Assembly: GCA_031281275.1 (NCBI GenBank) | Contig: JAITFP010000012.1 | Coordinates: forward strand, 1 to 32,556 | Length of the DNA: 32,556 bases | DNA from: Candidatus Fibrimonadaceae bacterium | Lineage (GTDB): Bacteria > Fibrobacterota > Fibrobacteria > Fibrobacterales > Fibrobacteraceae | Direction: 5' to 3' | Shown here: positions 28,219 through 32,556 of the stretch, in pieces | How the letters are laid out: each line of letters begins with the position of its first letter | Position numbering within the stretch: the stretch's first letter is position 1 | Made by a program: the position numbers and the translations under genes | The notes under the pieces: model-generated | The model's database searches: none | What the model saw: the letters and a program-made list of their open reading frames with translations, nothing else | Told to the model about the DNA's origin: nothing

Positions 28219-28256
28219 AAAAATTTCTATTTTTTTACAAAAGAGGGTTTATAGAC

Positions 28257-28619
28257 ATGGAAATACCTGGAGAATTGCTCTTGCCAACGGTTGAAGAGTT
28301 GGAGGAAAGAACCGCCAAAGATTTGGCGATAAAATGGAGATTGCGCAGAAGACCTGGCAAAAAAGAGAGAATTGCAATAAAACAAGAAAAAGATGCAGCA
28401 AAGCTAAAAGCCATAGCTGGAGAGTTTAGAAAACAAGAACAACAAACTCGCCCCACTCTTAGCAGCAAATTTTCACTCAGCGCCATCAGTGGCAATAGTT
28501 CTGCAAATGCCGCCCCAAGACCAACACTCAGAGCTGCTATGAATGGAACAAAACCTGTTGTAACCCAAACTCAGCCAGTTCACAAAAAAGGCAGACCTCC
28601 AAAATTAAAACCAATATGA
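28257..28619 (+). CDS. Basic host protein with AT-hook-like tail (120 aa)
   Basis: A 120-residue protein with GAGGG about 10 bases before the ATG. The first 65 residues are helical and charged (TVEELEERTAKDLAIKWRLR, then RRPGKKERIAIKQEKDAAKL). A low-complexity S/N/T/P-rich linker follows, and the end KKGRPPKLKPI resembles an AT-hook (G-R-P core). Nucleic-acid binding is likely by composition. Its stop overlaps the next gene's ATG. No family recognised. Confidence 0.55.
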   Translation: MEIPGELLLPTVEELEERTAKDLAIKWRLRRRPGKKERIAIKQEKDAAKLKAIAGEFRKQEQQTRPTLSSKFSLSAISGNSSANAAPRPTLRAAMNGTKPVVTQTQPVHKKGRPPKLKPI

Positions 28620-29284
28620 GAAAACCTTATCTGAGAGCAATATTGTTGTTTTTAGGTGTTGCAGGCATTGCTGCATACCTGCTGTTTCCTAGCAAAAAAA
28701 AAGTGGAATGTATTGAAAAAAAATTAAATTTTTATCCTTATGTGGATCCAACAAGCGGTGTTGATAATTTGGATATAGAACCTCCTGGCTTCAAATGCAC
28801 TTTATCAAAAGAAGGCGGGCACTGTGGAATGGGTTTTTCTTTTAACGAAACTGAAAACTGGAACTTAATGGATTTTGTCACTATTGATATGCAAAGTTCC
28901 GCTGATTTTGAAGAACTTATAGTGCAAATACTCACAATAGACCCACACACAAAAGAAACCGATCGCAGCACTATGAAACCTCTCATAAAGGAACTTAAAC
29001 TGGAACAAAATAAAAAACGCTATCCCATACCTATAGAACATTTTTATACGCCAGACTATTGGTTTGAGCAACAAAAAGTTAAAGAGACCAATAACTCAAA
29101 AAGATTTTCTGCCGTAGCAGGCATGGAAATATATTCTGGCTGGAAAAACAAAATCGATAAATCGCTGGAATTAAAAATAGAAGGTATATGCCTAGAAGGC
29201 GTGAGCAATACGCGCTTTGTGATTCTTGTTATTTACATTGGAATTTTAATAGCCACGGCAATAAGCGTTAGGATTAAAACTTAG
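28616..29284 (+). CDS. Two-span membrane protein with extracytoplasmic domain
   Basis: A 222-residue protein with one membrane segment near the start (about residues 6-24, LRAILLFLGVAGIAAYLLF) and one at the end (about 201-216, FVILVIYIGILIATAI). The intervening ~170 residues hold two cysteines in the first third (FKCTLSKEGGHC) and strand-like stretches (NLMDFVTIDMQSSADFEELI) that resemble an exported jelly-roll or sensory domain. The start overlaps the preceding stop by four bases. The gene ends convergently against the rod-protein gene with a four-base overlap. Function unknown. Confidence 0.6.
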   Translation: MRKPYLRAILLFLGVAGIAAYLLFPSKKKVECIEKKLNFYPYVDPTSGVDNLDIEPPGFKCTLSKEGGHCGMGFSFNETENWNLMDFVTIDMQSSADFEELIVQILTIDPHTKETDRSTMKPLIKELKLEQNKKRYPIPIEHFYTPDYWFEQQKVKETNNSKRFSAVAGMEIYSGWKNKIDKSLELKIEGICLEGVSNTRFVILVIYIGILIATAISVRIKT

Positions 29285-30018
29285 CCCACTCTGCCAATAT
29301 CGTTCACGGCTTTATTCAATGTGTCGTCTTCGGACTGTATGGATTTTTGATTTGCCTCGTAATTCCGCTGGAATCTTATCATTTCTACCATTGAATCAAC
29401 AACGCTTGCATTGGAACTTTCCAAAAAACCCTGCTTAATCGTTGTTTTTACTGCTTGCACTGGCTCCACATCTGGTTTTGCATAATAAAGGTTATGACCT
29501 TCGCGTCCAAGCTCGGTTCTTTTATCTGCAAAATCCACGATTGATAATTTTGCTTGTTCTTTTCCGTCAACATAAATTTTTCCTATGGCAGAAACGGAAA
29601 ATTCGGCTGCATCATCTAAATTTATTGGAACTTTTCCCTCGCCAAGCACCTTGTACCCTTGGAGTGTCACCAAATCGCCCATTCCGTTGCGGGTAAAGCT
29701 GCCGTTTCTGGTATATCTAATTCCATTCGGCGTTTCCACTTCAAAAAAACCTGAATTTTCAAGCGCCAAATCAAAGGAGTTTTCGGTCATTATCAAACTG
29801 CCCTGGGAATAATCTATGTAATTCTCAGACATTTGATGGTCTTCGTCTTGGTGGAGCTTCAATTGATCGTTTCGCTTAATATCAACTTGGGCAATGCTTG
29901 CCATAAGCGATTTTTTAAAACCGGATGTGTTTGCATTTGAGAGATTATTGGTTGTATTCTCCATCATCTCTTGCAAGAGCATCATTCCATTGCGCGCTGT
30001 GTAAAGTCCATTAACCAT
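29281..30018 (-). CDS. Flagellar basal-body rod protein, FlgF/FlgG type
   Basis: A 245-residue protein of the flagellar rod/hook family. The N-terminus MVNGLYTARNGMMLLQEMME, then NNLSNANTSGFKKS, carries the conserved N-N-L-[AS]-N-x-N-T-x-G-[FY]-K motif. The middle has FDLALENSGFFEVETPNGIR then YTRNGSF, typical of FlgF/FlgG, and the C-terminus has the helix EMIRFQRNYEANQKSIQSED. Length (about 260 for FlgG, 250 for FlgF) does not decide between them; it lacks the usual FlgG central spacing detail. Start at 30018 is ATG; 30027 is TTG. A chemoreceptor cluster lies upstream. Confidence 0.85.
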   Translation of the reverse strand: MVNGLYTARNGMMLLQEMMENTTNNLSNANTSGFKKSLMASIAQVDIKRNDQLKLHQDEDHQMSENYIDYSQGSLIMTENSFDLALENSGFFEVETPNGIRYTRNGSFTRNGMGDLVTLQGYKVLGEGKVPINLDDAAEFSVSAIGKIYVDGKEQAKLSIVDFADKRTELGREGHNLYYAKPDVEPVQAVKTTIKQGFLESSNASVVDSMVEMIRFQRNYEANQKSIQSEDDTLNKAVNDIGRVG

Positions 30019-30056
30019 ATTTAGCAACTTGCAAAAAGCGTGCCAAATTTCAATAG

Positions 30057-30096
30057 GGCTAGTGGGGAGGAGGTAACCATTCTACCCCCCACTAGC
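30057..30096. terminator. Strong hairpin between the truncated receptor and the rod gene
   Basis: GCTAGTGGGG (30057-30066) pairs with CCCCACTAGC (30087-30096). T residues follow on the + strand only (TTTTA), so as a factor-independent terminator it would fit + strand transcripts better than the leftward genes around it. Confidence 0.5.
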
Positions 30097-30098
30097 TT

Positions 30099-30350
30099 TT
30101 ATTGAGCCGAGACATTCTGGCGAATATTTTTAAATATGGATTGAAACCTAACAGACATATTATCCAATGCCTTAGAGAGTGAGCCAAGCTCATCTCCGTG
30201 CTGCAAGTAGGCAGGGGCTGCCATATCCCCTTTTTCCATTTTGGCTAGAGTTAAAACAACCACATTCGAAGGGCGTTTTATAAAAATAGTGAGAAAAACG
30301 CCTATGAGCATAGAAGCTATAACGATTATTGGTATTATGAACATTGTCAT
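30099..30350 (-). pseudogene. Truncated chemoreceptor: membrane segment plus partial HAMP
   Basis: An 83-residue frame starting MTMFIIPIIVIASMLIGVFL, then a HAMP start (KRPSNVVVLTLAKMEKGDMA, then GDELGSLSKALDNMS). It aligns with the second membrane helix and HAMP of the intact receptor next to it ([35 protein letters not shown]). It stops right after NIRQN, before the signalling domain, and lacks the sensor domain. The 22 bases before its ribosome-binding site are identical to those before the intact gene. It is a deletion remnant, though still with a ribosome-binding site. Confidence 0.7.
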
Positions 30351-30379
30351 CTATATCCCTCCCAAGTATTGATGAAATA

Positions 30380-32128
30380 TTATATCTTGAACTGGTTCAT
30401 TGCGTTCTTCAATTCGCCAGCTATTCTTGCAAGTTCGCTTGCGCCATCGTTGATTTGCCTTGCCCCCTGAACGCTATCACGCGCGCCCTGTGCCATACCT
30501 GCTACGTTCTGATTAACTATTTTTGCACCCTTGGCTGCCTCCCCAGCATTGCGCGCTATGTCTTTGCTGCCCTTGGCTACCTCGCCTATGGCTCCGGCAA
30601 CTCGCCTAGCTCCTAAGTTTGCCTGCGCAACATTGCTCGCTATCTCGTTGCTCGCCTTGGTTTGCTGCCCAACGTGGTTTGATATGGCATCCACGCTTTG
30701 GTTGATTTTCGCTATAATATCAGAAACATCCTTTATCACATTCACCGCATCACCTGTGCCAATTTGGATGCCTTCTATACGCCGCGCTATGTCATCTGCG
30801 CTCATTGCGCTCTGGTTTGCAAGTTCTTTTATTTCGCCTGCCACAACTGCAAAACCCTTGCCTGCTTCGCCTGCCGAGGCAGCCTCTATGGTGGCATTGA
30901 GTGCTAGTAGGTTTGTTTTGTCGGCTATCCTCTTTATAACATCGGTAACTTGCCCAATTTCTTTAGCCGCAATGCCCAATTTGTTCATAACGTCGGTAGC
31001 ATCATCAGACTTTACAGTGGCTTGGTTTGCCACCTTGCTTGCCTCTCCAGCATTGTTGGATATTTGGCTTATGCTTGCACTCATTTCTTCTATGGCTGCA
31101 GCTATGGTGCTCATGTTTGTGGACATCTGCTCTGCTGCACCTGCTACTTCGTCGGCATTCACGGAAGCCTCTTCCGCACCGCTTGCCATGGCATTTATGT
31201 TCTCTGCGGTCTGTTCGGTGGTACTAGCTACCGATGTGCTTTGAGCCAAATTCTCTTCTGCGGAGTTTTCTATTTGCCTGCCAACGCTGGAAAGTTCCTC
31301 TGCCGAGCCTGCAAGCGTGTCTGCGTTTTGGCGGAGATTTTTGAATATGGATTGAAGCCTTGAAGATAAGCTATCTAATGCTTTGGAGAGAGTGCCTAGT
31401 TCGTCTCCGCGCTCTAAATCTGCACGGACGGTCATATCGCCTTTTTCAATTTTGGAAAGAGTGCCAACAACTACGTTTAAGGGCTTAGTTATGGAAATGG
31501 TTAAAAATATGCCAAGAGACACGGCAAGAAGAACAACTACAATTAAAACGGCAATCGCCGTGTTTATGCTATTATCAGCTTCTACTGAAGCATAGTCTGA
31601 AAGTTTACTGACTCCTTTGACTCTCAAGTCTTTTGCGGCTTGCAAATCGAGCAACGCTTTATCTCCAATTTTGAGCAAAGATTCTGGAAAGTCTTCTGTG
31701 GCAATTCCCTCCGAATCAAATTGTTTAGTGCGTTTTGTGTAAGCAAGTAGTTCATCGGTGTAATCGTCAGTAATCTTTATCACTTGTTGCAAAACATCCT
31801 TTTCGTTATCCGATATTGTAAGCTTCTGTTGCTCGTGTATGGAACTATCTAGCTTCTTGTTGATATCGTCTATGTTCTTCACAATCGCATTGCGTTGTTC
31901 AGGTGTTTTTGCAAGACGCCAGTTACTAGCTGCAAGTCGGAGTTCCTGTACCTCTTCAGCGGTGATCACAAAGGCACCTAAAGGAACCGCTCCTTTTTCG
32001 TACATAACATCGGTTGCTTCGTCAAGTTTTTTTAAGCTAGTTATGGAATATATTCCCATAAACGCCGTTAAAGCAGCCAAGAACAAAAAAGATGCAATTA
32101 GCTTAGGTCCTATTTTTATGCTTTTCAT
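30380..32128 (-). CDS. Methyl-accepting chemotaxis protein
   Basis: A 582-residue receptor. [20 protein letters not shown] starts with a membrane helix; a four-helix-bundle sensor domain (about 30-185) follows, with a second membrane helix at about 190-210 and HAMP at about 212-265. The methyl-accepting signalling domain ends with the hairpin tip [20 protein letters not shown] then [20 protein letters not shown], the CheW/CheA contact. Start at 32128 follows GGGAGG, so the longer frame to 32143 is rejected. It transmits a stimulus to the flagellar motor. The C-terminal half repeats alanine-rich heptads. No pentapeptide CheR-docking tail (it ends NQFKI). Confidence 0.9.
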   Translation of the reverse strand: MKSIKIGPKLIASFLFLAALTAFMGIYSITSLKKLDEATDVMYEKGAVPLGAFVITAEEVQELRLAASNWRLAKTPEQRNAIVKNIDDINKKLDSSIHEQQKLTISDNEKDVLQQVIKITDDYTDELLAYTKRTKQFDSEGIATEDFPESLLKIGDKALLDLQAAKDLRVKGVSKLSDYASVEADNSINTAIAVLIVVVLLAVSLGIFLTISITKPLNVVVGTLSKIEKGDMTVRADLERGDELGTLSKALDSLSSRLQSIFKNLRQNADTLAGSAEELSSVGRQIENSAEENLAQSTSVASTTEQTAENINAMASGAEEASVNADEVAGAAEQMSTNMSTIAAAIEEMSASISQISNNAGEASKVANQATVKSDDATDVMNKLGIAAKEIGQVTDVIKRIADKTNLLALNATIEAASAGEAGKGFAVVAGEIKELANQSAMSADDIARRIEGIQIGTGDAVNVIKDVSDIIAKINQSVDAISNHVGQQTKASNEIASNVAQANLGARRVAGAIGEVAKGSKDIARNAGEAAKGAKIVNQNVAGMAQGARDSVQGARQINDGASELARIAGELKNAMNQFKI

Positions 32129-32286
32129 CGATTTCCCTCCCAAGTATTGATGAAAATTCCACTAGAAGGGTATTAATAAACGCTTTAAAACGCTTTTGCA
32201 GCACTTACATGCTTTACTCCCCTCTCTTTATAAATAAATATAATAAATTTTTTTGGAATTGTCAAATTTTTTAAAAAAAAATAAAA
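32129..32286. other. Receptor upstream region
   Basis: No gene. 32134-32155 is identical over 22 bases to 30356-30377, upstream of the truncated receptor. An AT-rich stretch with TATAAATAAATATAATA (32227-32245 region) is the likely promoter zone for the leftward receptor gene. Confidence 0.4.
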
Positions 32287-32291
32287 AAAAG

Positions 32292-32309
32292 AGTGCGTTT
32301 CCGCACTCT
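32292..32309 (-). terminator. Terminator after the third chemoreceptor gene
   Basis: GAGTGCG and CGCACTC form a 7-bp stem with a 4-base TTTC loop, flanked by A and T runs on both sides. It lies 17 bases after the stop of the receptor at the window edge. It is symmetric and could act in either direction; on the reverse strand it ends that gene. Confidence 0.7.
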
Positions 32310-32325
32310 TTTTTGAAAAATGAAT

Positions 32326-32556
32326 CTACATTTTAAACTGGGTCATAGTATTTTTCAATTCACCAGCTATTTTTGCAAGTTCGGTTGCGCCTTCGTTGAT
32401 TTGCTTTGCACCCTGAACGCTATCTTTTGCACCCTGTGCTATGCCTGCAACGCTCTGGTTAATCATGTTTGCACCTTTGGCTGCCTCGCCTGCATTGCGA
32501 GCTATGTCTTTGCTGCCTTTGGCTACCTCGCCTATGGCTCCGGCAACTCGCTTGGC
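32326..32556 (-). CDS. Methyl-accepting chemotaxis protein, C-terminal part (cut by window edge)
   Basis: The last 76 codons before the stop are nearly those of the intact receptor: ...[20 protein letters not shown], then GEAAKGANMINQSVAGIAQG, ending ELKNTMTQFKM and TAG. Two receptors with near-identical C-termini in tandem plus a truncated third indicate local gene duplication. The rest is outside the window. Confidence 0.85.
   Translation of the reverse strand, partial: AKRVAGAIGEVAKGSKDIARNAGEAAKGANMINQSVAGIAQGAKDSVQGAKQINEGATELAKIAGELKNTMTQFKM

Noticed and set aside
30531-31244. Long open frame opposite the chemoreceptor gene
   Set aside because: Shadow produced by the alanine-rich, biased codon use of the receptor.

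Overview
The window is about 20 kb of Mu-like transposable prophage inserted in a bacterial chromosome. The host looks like a motile member of the Fibrobacterota, perhaps a termite-gut Fibromonas-type lineage. That assignment is inference. It rests on the PEGA-type envelope protein with a conserved N-terminal module, a NifU with a cysteine-poor scaffold domain, the flagellar rod and chemoreceptor genes, and a recurrent TTTnCTATATT-type promoter.

Left flank (1-1485): the 5' end of rpsO, a RelE/ParE-type toxin-antitoxin pair, and the first part of a secreted host gene. That gene has a 19-C homopolymer in its presumed 5' untranslated region.

Prophage (1486-21047, 19,562 bp): it starts with TG, ends with CA, and is flanked by a 5-bp duplication, ATGAT (1481-1485 and 21048-21052). 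Removing the element and one ATGAT restores one uninterrupted 565-codon host reading frame. A leftward early operon (10688 to 1747) carries small DNA-binding and zinc-binding proteins, a BRO-N protein, MuA transposase, MuB, GemA, a DUF3164 protein, a possible lysis module and an ASCH-like protein. A small Cro/CI-type repressor is divergent from it. Next on the + strand come self-contained accessory units: an unknown protein between two near-identical hairpins, a lipoprotein, a solitary ClpP-like protease and a Mor-like activator. A leftward late operon (20477 to 13328) encodes a small membrane protein, terminase small and large subunits, a gp29-type portal, a MuF-type head protein split by a +1 frameshift, a Dam methylase with tripeptide repeats, gpG, a small protein and a SLATT-like membrane protein. 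A rightward gpI protease fragment runs into the right end of the element. Major capsid and all tail genes are absent, so this is a naturally truncated Mu, unable to make virions alone.

Right flank (21053-32556): the remainder of the split host gene, a 46-codon ORF, tRNA-His, a lipoprotein, a TPR membrane protein coupled to a sigma-54 activator, an HMGL-like aldolase, a coiled-coil membrane protein, a NifU-like protein, two unknown proteins, a FlgF/FlgG-type rod protein, and a run of related chemoreceptor genes (a truncated copy, an intact copy and one cut by the window edge).

Start sites were chosen by ribosome-binding sites and four-base stop/start overlaps. They therefore often differ from the longest open frame.
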